64,000 bases of DNA. Origin: Trebouxia sp. TZW2008. Its lineage: Eukaryota; Chlorophyta; Trebouxiophyceae; Trebouxiales; Trebouxiaceae. Of the stretch, positions 41,613 through 53,800 are shown piece after piece. The position numbers and the translations under genes were made by a program. How positions within the stretch are numbered: the first letter of the stretch is position 1; each line of letters opens with the position of its first letter. The stretch is from NCBI GenBank assembly GCA_002118135.1, contig BDIU01000089.1, forward strand, positions 248,001 to 312,000, written 5' to 3'. Below the pieces are notes generated by a model. It had not been told where the DNA came from. It did no database searches and saw only the letters and a list, made by a program, of their open reading frames with translations.

Positions 41613-43139
41613 TCAATTGGGTGTCAAATCTAGCCAACGCAACTTAGGCCATAGACCACCTGCCAAGTGCGTCGTGGGCTGCAGCTGATTGCGACAGAGT
41701 CCAATCTCCTGCTCGCTGTGGCCTCTTAGAATTGCCACGTCAGACCATGTAAGTTGCTGGTACGACAAGTCCAAAAAATGCAGCTCAGGCCAGTCACCCC
41801 TGACCAAAACTTTCAGGGCCTTGTCAGTGATGGTACAAGCTGTCAAATGCAGCTTTTGCAGCTTGGGCCAGCGTGCCTGTGTCAAGGGGGTCACACAGTC
41901 GATGCTTGCCTCGTCTAAGACATCAGCGCTCAAACGTGGCCTTGGGTACAACAGCGCCCACCCCAAAGCCAGGAAACGCAGTTCTGGCCAGCGGCTTGCA
42001 GAAAACTGCTGATATGCCTCTGCATCCATGCCTACGCACCAATCCATTTGCAAATGCTGCAATACTGGCAACTTGGCCCTGACAAGATGCCCAATTCCCG
42101 CTGCATTGACACCAGTCCGTGACAGTATCAGCATTGTCAAGCAACTCCAGCGAGCCTGGCAGAAAGCCTGAAGGGCTGTTTCAGTGATGTTGCAATTTGT
42201 TAGGTCAAGGCTGCACAAACTGGCCTGCCATGATGACACAAGAGGTGCTGCCAGAGATTGGTCAACGTGAGGCTGGTAGATCCGACAATGCTGAAGCGCT
42301 GGCAAACCGCTGCAGGGACCCACTGAGTGCAACCCAGGCAGGGAAACGCCATTGTCAGCCCAAACTGAGGGCCAGACTGCTGCAAGGCACAGCTGTCTCA
42401 GCTGTGGCCACTGCCCAGTAAGCAAGTGAGTCCAAGCTGCAGGCTCTACAAGATTGCCAGCATCTAAACTTGCCAAGCTGGGCCATCTACCATAAGACAA
42501 CTTAGCCATGTCTTGGCTGTCAAGATCATTGCCTCTCAGGTCAATGAGCTGTAAATGCTGCCAGCTGGCATCTGTGAGGTGACTAATGGCTTGAAAGTCC
42601 AGGCGGCAGTTGTGCAGAATCAACTGCCTCATGAGTGGCCAATTGCCATGCTTGATGCCAGACATGACGGTGGCAGAGAGAAAGCTGTGGCTGAGGTTCA
42701 ATGTCTGCAGTAACGGCCACTCCCCACGCCCCAGCTGTGCTGATGTATACTGGCAGTCCACTAAGCGCAGTTGCAGGGACGTCAGCTGTGGCAATCCCCC
42801 CTTAGTCAGATAGTACATATCTGACAAGTCCAGCCTCTGGTTGAGCACCAGCACCTGTATGCTTTGCCAGTTGCCTGAGCTCAAGCTGTCTAGGTCCTGA
42901 TAGTTGCCTTGGAGAGAGTTGACACCAAACAGTACAGTAGTAACAAAGCTGCGCACTGCAGCTCTGAGCTGTCTTGAGGTTGACATCAGCTGCTTGAGGC
43001 AGTCTGGTTTCAGTGCCATCAGCACTGGAGAGAGGTTGCACAGGTTGATAAGCCAATCTGGACGCTTGGCTGGTACTAAGGTTTTACCCCCTATGGTCAC
43101 CCTGATCCTCTGCAAATACACAGATGGGTTGCGCGTCAT
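41613..43139 (-). CDS. intronless leucine-rich-repeat protein, GALA/F-box-like N-terminus
   Basis: Single frame of 508 residues. Residues about 28-75 (DWLINLCNLSPVLMALKPDC then LKQLMSTSRQLRAAV) resemble a weak F-box-like helical domain. The rest is about fourteen irregular LRRs of 24-27 residues with a W-P anchor, for example GEWPLLQTLNLSHSFLSAT, ASWQHLQLIDLRGNDLDSQD, ARWPKLQKLHLTACTITDKA and GDWPELHFLDLSYQQLT. This W-anchored type is common in expanded green-algal LRR families. If the N-terminal domain is an F-box, a role as a ubiquitin-ligase adaptor would follow, but that is inference. Lack of introns contrasts with its neighbours. Confidence 0.8.
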   Translation of the reverse strand: MTRNPSVYLQRIRVTIGGKTLVPAKRPDWLINLCNLSPVLMALKPDCLKQLMSTSRQLRAAVRSFVTTVLFGVNSLQGNYQDLDSLSSGNWQSIQVLVLNQRLDLSDMYYLTKGGLPQLTSLQLRLVDCQYTSAQLGRGEWPLLQTLNLSHSFLSATVMSGIKHGNWPLMRQLILHNCRLDFQAISHLTDASWQHLQLIDLRGNDLDSQDMAKLSYGRWPSLASLDAGNLVEPAAWTHLLTGQWPQLRQLCLAAVWPSVWADNGVSLPGLHSVGPCSGLPALQHCRIYQPHVDQSLAAPLVSSWQASLCSLDLTNCNITETALQAFCQARWSCLTMLILSRTGVNAAGIGHLVRAKLPVLQHLQMDWCVGMDAEAYQQFSASRWPELRFLALGWALLYPRPRLSADVLDEASIDCVTPLTQARWPKLQKLHLTACTITDKALKVLVRGDWPELHFLDLSYQQLTWSDVAILRGHSEQEIGLCRNQLQPTTHLAGGLWPKLRWLDLTPN

Positions 43140-43500
43140 GCAGATGCATGCAAATGCTACTTAATATTTTCGTGACGATGACAGTGCATAGAGTCAAGTC
43201 GCTCTTGTTACCATTCAAGCCTGATTTGCAGCATCAGCAAGCTCCCTACAACAGTGTGTGCAGCATTGTGCTTGCATTCAAGGTGGTGTCAGCCTCACAT
43301 AGTAGAAGGAAAGCACAGTCAACTTGAATGAAAGCATTGCTTGGTCACTAAAGCATCTGTAATGCTGCAAATTTGCCATTGCGGCATTTTGACTGATTTA
43401 GGGCTTTTACGTTGCATGTACCATTGTTGTCCACATGCTCAAGGAAAGCCAGCACAACAACACCCTAATGGCTTTGAGTCAGACTGACATGAGTTCTCAA
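43140..43500. other. intergenic region upstream of the LRR gene
   Basis: No gene supported; LRR promoter expected here. Confidence 0.4.
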
Positions 43501-44700
43501 GCACAGGTCAGCTACCTTGATAGATGTTGTGCTAGAAGAGGAAGGGGTGTCAGCGCTCTGAGACTCTTGTTCAGCCTCTTCATCAGGGAATGGCAACCCC
43601 TGTTACACACCAAAAAGTAGTGAGAAGGAAGATCACCAATATTAGTCAGACTGTCTACAGGGCATATCTGCAATGAGCAGCTGCATATCACAACTTCACA
43701 ACTTCCAGCATACAGAGTATTGTCAGCTGAAGCAGACCAGAACTGCATGGTACATCAAACTGTAGGGCAACAGGGCCAGGCAGAATGCAGCTGCACCATG
43801 CAGCTTACCTGGCAAACTGGCAGATCATACCACACATGATGGTGGTTGCAAAAGCACATGGCTTTTCAATTTATGGCATGCCTTGCTTGCAGTGGTTCTT
43901 GATGATCGAAGGTTTTGAGAATTTACCTCCAGGATGTGACCAATAATGGCTTGGACAAGCAGTTTCTTGTTTGTTGTCTGCGCCTCTTCCTTGTCATACC
44001 CCATCAGCATAACGATGTCCCTCAACCCTTCCACTTTGACTTTTTGAAAAACAATTCTTAACCTTGCAATTACATCTTTGCGGTCAGAATTGGTAGGTAC
44101 TGCTGGCGCAGGGGGCATTGCAGCGATCTGCCACTTGCTCAGCATCTCGGTGAAGTCACTGTATGAAATGCCAAAATGGTTTGCTGCAGCAGACATCTGG
44201 ATGGGGCCCAGGAAGGCTACTATGCCAAGGAAGGTTACTGTAGGCAAGTCATCCTGCACCAGAGCTTTGGTCGTCAACAGCAATATCAGGCGCTTGCAGA
44301 GGCAAACTTTGCTCGTGAGCGCAAGGATTGAGTGCAATACTTATGAGTCCAACTGCTTAGTGAGACGTACCGGTGGCTGGGGAAGGACCTGCATCTCATC
44401 AAGGCCCCTGATGATAGGAAGGCTCATCCTATCTGTGCTGCCCTGTGTCCGCAACACACCATCACTGATTTTTGCGACAACGTATAACAAGCATAATGCA
44501 TGCAGACCATTGCGTATAAGGCCTGTCTCACGGCGGTAACTGGGGTGAAGACGCTGTCAGGTTGAAACTGCTCACCGTCGGCAACTCCAAATACTGCAGC
44601 AACTGGAGCTCACATACGAGCTGAAAATGACAGAACTCGGTCCTGTCAAACCTCCGTGACCGCTCTGCGGGCAGTGCGAAACTTGCATGACCTCGAATGC
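43501..44700 (-). CDS. unresolved spliced gene, unrecognised product
   Basis: Several minus-strand segments look coding and have splice sites, but I could not close the full model. A segment 44371-44530 reads LIRNGLHALCLLYVVAKISD then LRTQGSTDRMSLPIIRG and ends at GTACGT. Segment 43930-44200 reads MSAAANHFGISYSDFTEML, then RKDVIARLRIVFQKVKVEGL, then RDIVMLMGYDKEEAQTTNKK and LLVQAIIGHILE, ending at a GTAAAT donor. Segment 43517-43602 is an acidic, Ser-rich exon (PFPDEEAEQESQSADTPSSS). The second segment resembles a small helical DNA-binding-type domain (SAP/LEM-like), a guess from pattern only. Confidence 0.4.
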
Positions 44701-44743
44701 TGTTCAAAGACTCTGGGGATCTGACACCCGGCCTGTTGACTTC

Positions 44744-44780
44744 AATCAATCAGTCGATCAATCAATCAATCAATCAATCT
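44744..44780. repeat. (CAAT)n microsatellite
   Basis: CAATCAATCAGTCGATCAAT continues as perfect CAAT units, nine to ten in all. Confidence 0.95.
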
Positions 44781-47453
44781 GTACAAGGACATGTCCTTGG
44801 GACCCAAAAGGGGGGTTCAACAGACAGTGTCAACAATGAATCCACGCAGAACAAACATTCAAACTTAAGGCAGCATGCAATCAATTGTCTTGGCGTTCGT
44901 CAACAGAGCACCTGGATAGCTGGGGAGAGGAAGGAGAGCTCGACCTGCTTGAAGCCACTAACATGTCACTACACTGTACACTGTAGTGATGTTCTGGTGT
45001 TTCAAGCACTCAGAGAACAGCAAAGACAAGCAAGGTGTCACCTGAAATGTCTTTGATGTTCTCCACAAAGCATCGAGAAGTGCTGAAGAATGTGATGAAG
45101 AAAAGTGCTAGTGCTGCGACATCACTACTACCTTAAGATCTAGGTATGCACAACTGCATTCAGCCTGCTGACACACCTGCTCCTGTGCAACATGTTGATG
45201 TGGTGAGGCATTATCAAGAACGGCGCTGCCACATTTACATCACGACGCAAGCATAATGTCAGGTTGCGCACGTGTATTCCAACACTGATGGTGTTGATGA
45301 AACACCAATGGAGATGGACACTACTGCATGCACAGCAAGCTTTGCAGATGGCCAATGAGAAATGTATTTGCTAAGGCAACAGCTTCTCAGCCTTTACAGA
45401 AAGGTCATAGAGACAGCTGCAATCTCTTGGACAAGGAACAAAAGCACACACGACCTGAAGAATGGGAGCTATGCAGAACACAATAGTGAAGAAGAAATCT
45501 GAACAGAATGCCTGCCCAGCCAAATCATGAGGCTGAAGACATGTTGAAGTCATCGTTTTGAGTAATTGCCCTCACAGCAATATGGCTGCTGCTGTTGCAG
45601 ATGGCACGGTCTGCTGTTGCCTTAGGCTCATCATCAATAGCCTCAAGAGCCCTGGGGGGGTGTGGGGGGGGGCAGTATGTCTGTCCTTGCTATATGCTTT
45701 TGACGTAGGACCAGGAAAATACTGCAAATTGGAAACGACCCTGCTGTAAAAAGCTCTGCAGCCACTGGGAGGGCCAGTCACACCTGTGACAACCAAAGGT
45801 GAAATCAAGTCAGCACCCTTGCCAGAAGCGGGGGGTATCTGTATAGATGCCTTATCTAGGACACAGGAGCATCAAGACGAGTTGTTGCAGACTTACTACA
45901 ATCTTGGGCAAGCAAGGTATGATGAGTAGCAACATGCCCTGCATTGTCAAGTGCAAGTTGAATACAAAATTCAGCGCTGATACCAATCAATCATGTTGTG
46001 AAATACAGTACGACACAACAAAAGAACACTGTCCCCTTTGAGTATGCTGTCCAGCGCTCAACAGAGAATTGGATTGCTTCAGCACAAAAGCAAGGCCATG
46101 CAAACATTGCTGCTTAAATCAGGAGTGCAATCTCATTGGACCATCGAAGGGACACTTACTACTGCAAGCATGCTGGAACATGCTGTCACGCTGCTAGCCA
46201 AATGGCCAAAATGCAACAGAATCCAAGTGCTTGGTAGCAAGTATGAGCCCATTGAAACCTATTCGAATCAAGTCACCACATGACACCTGCAGCTGCAATA
46301 AGTTCTTGAGACAATCCAGGATCTTGATTGAGCAAGACGTCATGCCGAGCAACGGGTTGCTTTTCCAAAGCCACAGCAACAATAAGCTCAACTATCTTTG
46401 CAGAATGAGTAAGCCGGTATTCACAAGTAAAGCCAGTGCGCAGACAATCACACACCTCGACAACAAAACAACAGAAGAGGTGACTGGTTTTGGTTGTCTT
46501 GAAAGAACTTGACAGCCAAAGTAAATGGTGTGAAAGAAGACCGCACAAATGATGGCAGCACACCTGCAAATTATACAGCTCTTGTGAGATCAAGCAAGAC
46601 AGAGGCAAAACCAGGATTACTTGCTCAGGCCATGTTGGATCAAGGCTTGCATGCATCACCAGGGGTTTCCATCAACACCACAGAGCACTGGACTCACATT
46701 GAGGGAATGCGTGCAACACATGGTAAAACACTTGCATTTGAGCGCAAAGCATACAGAACATTGTATGCATTCCAACAGGCAAAATAGAATAATGCATGCA
46801 TCCCAGCAGAAGCACACCTCAATGCCTAAAATACAAGTGAACAGGCTTGTGATTGTTTGTCAGCTGGCAATTCTTCAAATGAAAGACAATTTCCGTGGGC
46901 TGCAACGATGACCATTGATCATATATCATATGCCGGCGTCACACACTAATGTGAGCTATCACTGTCTGCAGAGAGCTTGAAGCTGCCTGGAGGGCAGAAT
47001 TGACCGCATAGTGCCCTTACGGTGTGATGAAGTGTTGTTGCTGACAGCCAGCACTGCTTGCAGCATGTGACAGCTCAGCAGCAAAACAGCATTGAAGGGA
47101 GTTTCGAAAAGTCTCAAACTTACACTGTCAGCATGACACGCTGCTTGGGCGTGCCTGAGCCCAGTCCCTGCCACTATGCGTTAAGGTGCAGACAAAGCTG
47201 TGCAGTAAAGGTGAACCGAAACTGACCGCAAGTATTTCTCAAACATATATCAGGATGCTATATGTCAGCATGTCAGAAGATTTAGTGTATCTGCAAGAGC
47301 TGCAGGCCACCGGGCCCTTCTTCTCGGGCCGAGCCCCCTTCAGGGCCTCTTGCTTTGATGAGGACGCTCTGCATCATGGGTAAATCAGCTGAAGGCCCTT
47401 GACACGCCGTGACCTGCGGCTTCGCCCTTGTGATGAACGCTCTCTACCAAAGC
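44781..47453. other. gene-poor stretch
   Basis: Purine/A-richer than the rest. Short frames occur, for example 46038-46283 and 46509-46787 (+), but they lack family features and I could not connect them. A frame ending at 47383 (DLVYLQELQATGPFFSGRAP then FRASCFDEDALHHG) has a decent composition and could be a terminal exon. An old degraded insertion or an unrecognised gene are both possible. Confidence 0.4.
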
Positions 47454-47753
47454 TTATGCTGCTGAACTGTTTGCTGAGTCACCATTTGGCGCACAAGTAC
47501 TGTTGTTAGACAGACAGACTCTCATCCAGACTGTGGACCCGACGAGTGCTGCAAGGACTGGCCTTCCTTTCATATATTGGGCAAAGAAGTGTCTGTAGAC
47601 ATTGACCGATGCCGAACACATTGCACATGGACAGGGCCGTAGCAAGTTGTAACAAGGTCGATAGCATTTGTGCTGCTGTTGCTGAAGCTGCAGCGTCTGT
47701 GCTATCAAAAGTTGCCGACTGCGAGCGCTGAAATCAGGCAGCAAGCACTTCAA
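47454..47753 (-). CDS. possible 99-residue protein, unrecognised
   Basis: Single minus-strand frame; the C-terminal half YRHFFAQYMKGRPVLAALVG then STVWMRVCLS reads like a short basic helix plus a hydrophobic segment. The N-terminal half (QQQQHK, many Cys) is less convincing. It diverges from the duplicated segment that begins at about 47825. No family recognised. Confidence 0.3.
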   Translation of the reverse strand: MKCLLPDFSARSRQLLIAQTLQLQQQQHKCYRPCYNLLRPCPCAMCSASVNVYRHFFAQYMKGRPVLAALVGSTVWMRVCLSNNSTCAPNGDSANSSAA

Positions 47754-47824
47754 AATCGACGCCCAGGTTTTGCGCGGGTTTTTGCCATCCCATAACCGGT
47801 GCTGCTCTTCTTCACAAGCAATCG

Positions 47825-48124
47825 TTTATCAGCATGTCAAATGCCAAAATGGTCTTCACTTTTACTTGCTCTCATGCGCTCGCATTCAAACAAATGCGGT
47901 GTGCCCTCGTACTGCCTTGTTGCAGGTGTGCAGGTCCAGAGATGATCTTCGACAGAGATCATGCAGCGCAAAGCGTGGGCTAGGGAGGCTTTCTCAGGCC
48001 TCCTTCGGGTACGCTAACCGCTGCATGCAAGACGCAAACCGGATCTTCAATCACCAGGTACGTATCAGAGCGGCCAAGAAAGCACTTCGCATCAGGCCAA
48101 GCAGGCGCGCATAACATGTAGACT
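47825..48124 (+). repeat. long direct repeat, copy A
   Basis: A segment repeated at 49736-50048 (offset about 1,920 bp). Shared landmarks in order: TTTATCAGCATGTCAA, a TGTTGCAG acceptor-like site, GAGATCATGCAGCGCAAAGC GTGGGCTAGGGAGGCTTT, a CCAG/GTACG donor-like site, and CATGTAGACT. The part between the splice-like sites is best conserved, so it may be an exon. Neither strand gives a recognisable product. Confidence 0.8.
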
Positions 48125-49735
48125 GTATTTGCATTACAGAGGGTCTCTCAATTGAACAGTTGCCCTGCTGGTAACGTCTGCAACATAGCACCAACGTCAG
48201 CTGCAGGGTTATGTGAATGCCGAAACTTGTGACAAATGCAGCTGTACGGTCTGTAGCTAAAGCTATATCTGTTGCAGCTGAGCTGTATTATTGCTAATTG
48301 CTAACTACCGCAAGCGATGAAAGCAATGCCATGAAGTATCACTAGCTAGTATAGTACTAGTACTGGCAGGTTGAGCATATAAGTGGGCTGTTGAGTTATG
48401 GTGTGTCGACTTTATCTATATTCTATATTCGGTCAAGTCATGCTTGAACATTTTAGTAATAATTGACATCATTAAATTTCAGTCAGCTACCTTTTTGATT
48501 GCAGTTTGCTACCCCGCTAGCCATGTGGCAGTGTGCACACTCAGCGGCCTGTCAAGTATGATAAATGGCTTAGTTATTCTGCTGATTCAACACACAGATC
48601 CCCAGTCATTCGCCTGAAAATATACACCGTGTCAGTCATTGTCAGACTTGCACAGCTTTGCTCAACAACTTAACAAAGTATGTGCACCATGCAAGTGTTT
48701 GCTAAGTGCTTATAAGCATACGAATACAAGCTTGAACACAACTGGAAGCATGTAATAATGTGCTCTATGCTTTACCCTCAGCTGTGGTGATGACATCATG
48801 TGTCTTATCATAGCTTCCTTCTGATTCCTGTCGGATTGCGGCTATCCAAGGCCAGCGCGTTTAGGCTCATCATGAACAATTGCTATGCACGCTTGGTTTT
48901 GGGTGCTGTCCAGCACCAAGCCACTATTGTAAATTTCACTCTGTTACGAACCAGCAGCTGGGTAGCTGTTGTTGGGCTGCATGGAAGATGACATCATTGG
49001 GCAATAATGATATGCATTCTTGGCCTACATCTGAGCAGCAATACAGGCATATGGGACACAGATCAAAGTTGCTATGCACACAGAAGCTGCATTTAGAGTG
49101 ATGCTTGGAAAATTGACGTGGACTACAGATTCCTCGCAAGATCTGAGCATCTTGCAAAGGCACAAACAACAGCTGCAACACTGGTGAAGACATCTTGCAG
49201 GCTTACTGTTTTAGATGCCCAGCCAGCATGCGGTGCTCTTCTTTGCTCACGCAACACGCAAGCAACCGTCTGCTGTTGCCAGTGGAAACAAAAGCTTGAC
49301 CTAACCAGTGCTGTCAAAACCTGCTGGCTCTTTACAACAACCACACAGTATGGCACAAGCAGCCTGTGCCTGTTGTTGGGCTTGCTGCCTGTCATGGATT
49401 GCTGGCTGTATGTGAAATGCTGCTTGCTGATGCAGATTGTTTGGAGCTGAATGTTGACTGCTATTCTATGAGTGATGCCTGCTGCATGTTGCTTGCCATC
49501 AAGAGGCTTTAGGGTCAACCCACAGCTTGCCAATTTGAGAGCTTCTACTGCTTAAGGAGTCGCACGCGGCTTGACCGGTTCAGTGCCAGCATCTGTTTGG
49601 TGTTTCAAGAGTTGGGGCCTCAAGGAAGGGAACCGAGAGAAGGCAACAGAGAGCGCGCGAGAGGAAACGGGAGCGCAAGACCCCAATCTTTGCAGTGTAG
49701 CTTAGGCGTACTTTACTGATGTTGCGAAGCCACCG
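48125..49735. other. AT-rich stretch between the two long repeats
   Basis: About 1.6 kb, AT-richest part of the window around 48240-48760, without supported coding sequence on either strand. Confidence 0.5.
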
Positions 49736-50048
49736 TTTATCAGCATGTCAACGCCAAAATTTGGTCTCACGTTTCATTGCCTGCATGCGTTCACTCTCTA
49801 AATGCTGTGTTATTGTACTGCATTGTTGCAGGTGTGCAGATACAGAGATGATCTACGACAGAGATCATGCAGCGCAAAGCGTGGGCTAGGGAGGCTTTTT
49901 CAGGCCTCCCCCGGGTACGCTATCTGCTGCATGCAAGACGCAAATCGGCTCTTCCATTATATTGTAATTACCAGGTACGGAACAAAGCGGCAAAGATAGT
50001 ACTCACGCCTCCACAGCAAGCCATGCAGGCGTGCATCATGTGTAGACT
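49736..50048 (+). repeat. long direct repeat, copy B
   Basis: Partner of 47825-48124. Differences include CTT/CTA and TCT/TTT changes and a 9-bp ATATTGTAA insertion before the donor-like CCAGGTACGG. It lies about 0.8 kb upstream of the large coiled-coil gene and could belong to its 5' region. Confidence 0.8.
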
Positions 50049-50309
50049 ATGGAATAGCGTTGAGAGCACAAACAATGATTGTAATTGCCTAAACAGAAAC
50101 AGAACTATGTTTGCAACGCAAACCATTCCCACATGCAAGCTTGTACACGTTGTACGGGTTCGAGGCCATGTTGTAGCAACAATTGGCACCTGCTGATTGC
50201 ATCGGCTGATGTAAGGCACAACAACGCTGAATGCATCTGCTCGAAGTCAGTTGCTTGAATGATGAAGTTGTAAATTGAACGAAAATGCAAACCGTACATA
50301 GTTCTTTGT

Positions 50310-50372
50310 CACATAAGGTTGGACGCTGTTACATAAGGTTACATAAGGTCACATAAGGTTGGACGCTGTTTG
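50310..50372. repeat. short tandem repeat ACATAAGGTT
   Basis: (C/T)ACATAAGGTTGGACGCTGTT occurs twice with extra ACATAAGGT units between, about four units in 63 bp. Confidence 0.85.
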
Positions 50373-50838
50373 ACACATGTACCTAAGGCCTGCTCGCGAC
50401 CAGCACTCAAATTCTGCTATACTTTGCCGCTGAATGGGGTCAGAAGTCACGTAATATGACTACACTTTTAGTCAGACCAATGTTGCTTTGCCAACACCTT
50501 TCTGCGCTGACCACAATTCCTATCGAATCTTGCGGCAGTTGATCGGGCATGCGCGTGGCGAACGGGAGCTCACAAGCACACGATGCCGAGCCCGGTCGTG
50601 CTGAGCGAAAGCACCTTATTAGGGCTGCAAAGCAGTATAGGCCTGGCCTTGACTGAAAGTCTCGACGTAGAAGGCAAGGCAGAAGCGTTGGTGCGTTGCA
50701 TAAACAGCTTACTCTGAATTTATAGCAGACTGGCTGATTCAAGCTTGCATATCTGATCCCCGTGCTGCATAGCTGTATGACACTTTCTGTAAGCTTGTAT
50801 CATGTGCAATCCTGCAGATTTTTCTATTTCTCAGTGTC

Positions 50839-53800
50839 ATGCAGGAGCTATATAGGCCGGATAAGCAGCGGTACAGCGCCCTACTAGTCGAAGCGTGGCT
50901 GAACGAAGTGCTACACGTCACTCCGCCTGCTCTTGTGAATAGCAATCAGGGGCCCTTTAAGGTGAGGCCCTTTAGGACTTTGTCCTAAAAAGATCAAACG
51001 GGCATAGCCAGGGCTTTCAAATTTGAACAATGATGTGTGACATACCCTGCTGTATTACATAATTTGCTCCGCCATTCTGTGTCTCCTTTGTCACCAAGGC
51101 TACCATGCTTCGACAGCAAGAGAGGTACAGCTGTATAAGCTGCCATTGCACTACACGCAAATTCTGCACATGTGCAGTCATGATGTATCTTTGTGCATCA
51201 TCATATTTTCTTCTGCGATACTGTGTCTTGTGATGTGACATAGGGTCTTGCAAGTTTTGGCCTGGACAAGAAAACCCTGCAGTCAGCAGGCTTCACATCA
51301 GACGCTGTTGGGTATCTGTACCAAGCTCTGTATGTCTACACCATCGGCTTTCAAGACAAAGTTAAGAAGCTGATTGCACCCATCGAGAACAAGCAAGTGC
51401 CGTTGAATAGTATATGGCGGGCTTATCTGGCAATTGCAGAGACTGCAATGAAAGTTGGCTTCAAGGTACAGAGGCAGCAGCACAAATGCCTTAGCACTAC
51501 ATTATTTGCCAGTAGCTTGAACAGTATGCCTGTCAGCGTCACAAGACAGCAATTTATCCAGACAGCATCTGTATGCACTGCCATCTATTCTGTATTTGAC
51601 GCTGTCCTTATTTGAAATTTTAGGCTGTCATTGTTACACAAGCCACATTGCAGCATGGGAAGCTATGCTTTCAAATGTTGTGTACTGTCAGCAAGCGACC
51701 TTTCTGCGCATGAGTCAGGCGTTGAGCTGCCTCTCACAACAGCTGAGAGGCCAAGGTTCAAAAGCTGGAAGATGCTTGAGGTTGCCTGGACCACTGGCTC
51801 GGAGTTACCACCTTAGGATGGCTGCCAGTGAAGTGTGTTATGATCACAATTCACCAGGCAGGCATCCAGATCAGAGCCGCTTCTGTGATGCACACAGCAA
51901 CTTTGTTCTTGCATGATTGACAGCATCCATACTTAGCTTGCAAAAGCATGAAAGCATAGGTCAAACCATGTTTCTCCTCGTCCAATAGAGCACATCGTGA
52001 CTTGGTTGTTGAGTGTAAGAGTTGCAGCAGCAATCACCAGATGCTAATATGTTGTCACATAACAGCACTTGAACAATAAAGTAACCTCATGTTCCTGCAG
52101 TCATTGTTCCTGGAAAGCCTGTCAGGGCAGCAGGCCCAAGCAGCTGAGGTGGCACTTGCTCAGGCAGCTGCAAGGGAAGCTGTGGGGGAGCGAGGGGAGC
52201 TGGAACACATGCTGACATGGTTAACAGGAGCACATGCTGAGGAAGCTGCTATGCACAGAACCTTCAAAGCTGAGGTAGGGAGTGAAATCTGCAAAGAAAC
52301 CAAGTTCGTCTTTCTCAAAGCAGAGAAGTCAAAACAAAAGGAAAGAAAAGTTTGTGCTGTGAGGCATCATGACTGGAGTTTGCAGGAGCAGAGGCGGCTC
52401 AGAATCAAAACCAGCTTGATGCAGCAGGACAGGTGTCGCAACACATTTGATCAAATGGCAGTGGTATGGCTTCAACATAGCTCATACACACGGCAGCCAT
52501 GCAGCATATGAAGCTTGAGGCCATTTGGGTTCACAACTGGCTCTGCTGATTGTCATGGCCTTGTCAACACCAACTGCAGCAATTCATCAGCAGCCATGGT
52601 AGGGCTGCAGACAGTGCGCATATCTGCAGCTTGTATGGAGGAGGCTCATGTGAGTACATAGTAGCAATGCAGGATATGCAGAGTACTCATGCAGCTCATT
52701 GAAAGAAACAGTCAGATTCAGATATGCAAGCCAAGGTTCCGCAAGAGCTGAAGCAGCTCTCCAAGCTCATCAGAAAGACCTGCAGCGCTGGCTCATCTGG
52801 ACCTGGCAACTGACCATTGCTGGGTGTCCTCAATCGCAGCCTTCAGCAGTTGCAGATTGTATATGCTACATACACACAGCATGTATGGAGATGCTGCAGC
52901 CCTCAGCAGACGCAGATTGACATGTAAAGCCATACTTACCCTGCATCTGCCAGCATTCGCATATAGTTTTGCAAATATGCAGGTTGACAAGACTCATGCA
53001 ATTGGTCTGTCCAAGATCAGAGGCAGAAGACGCCAACAGCCCTTGTCAGCCATGGATGCATTTGTGACAAGCTTTGTGCACCAAGTGTGCAGCATGGACA
53101 CGTTTATGCGGCATGGTTGAGCTGTTGCGTATCGACAAAGTTGAGCCTGGAACATTCAGCAGTCAGCCATGTCAGTCATTGCAGCCAGAAGCATCAGCTT
53201 TGCAGATGATCCGGTAAATCTGCCAGTCAAGATGCGCATCCATCTGCGCAAAGGGTTGTGCCTCTTGTTTGAGCCAATCACAGGTGCTTTCATGAGGCTG
53301 TGCCCTGCCAATCAGGCACATCAATCCAACAAGGGTTGGCTAGAGACCGCTGGTCTGCTGCAGTTGTGAAGCGCACAAACAGTGCAAATGTAGCTTGACC
53401 CTTGGACTGCCTTGCACACGTGCGTAAAGCAACTCAGATTTGTCAGGGCAAGTTGCATGCGCTCTCGAGTGAAGTGATGTGTGTGATGCAAACAGGCTAC
53501 AGGGTTGAAGGACCATCTTAACAGGGCAAAAGCAGCCAACATGGAGCTAGTGGAGCAGTGCACCACAGCTGAGCAGAGCGTCAAGGGCATGGAAGATGAA
53601 GTACGGCTGGTCAAGCGGCAGCTGGCCGTAATGACCAAAGCAAGAGATGTTGCACGGCAGGAGAAAGAGGATTGGAAAGCCACCTGCAACAGGTGTGAAT
53701 TGGTGGTGTTGCTGTGCTTGATGTGAGCGCTGTCTTGCAGTTGGGATGCTGCAAGTGGGAGCAAGGCTGCATTCGAACATGCACCATCTGGAATACAAGA

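Noticed and set aside
46273..46787. Frames of 92-128 codons on both strands, briefly considered as ribosomal protein L17-like or transposon remnants.
   Set aside because: The resemblance was only a vague hydrophobic pattern; no conserved motif and no splice partners.
50150..50175. GGTTCGAGGCC resembling a tRNA B box.
   Set aside because: No A box at a suitable distance upstream and no cloverleaf could be folded.
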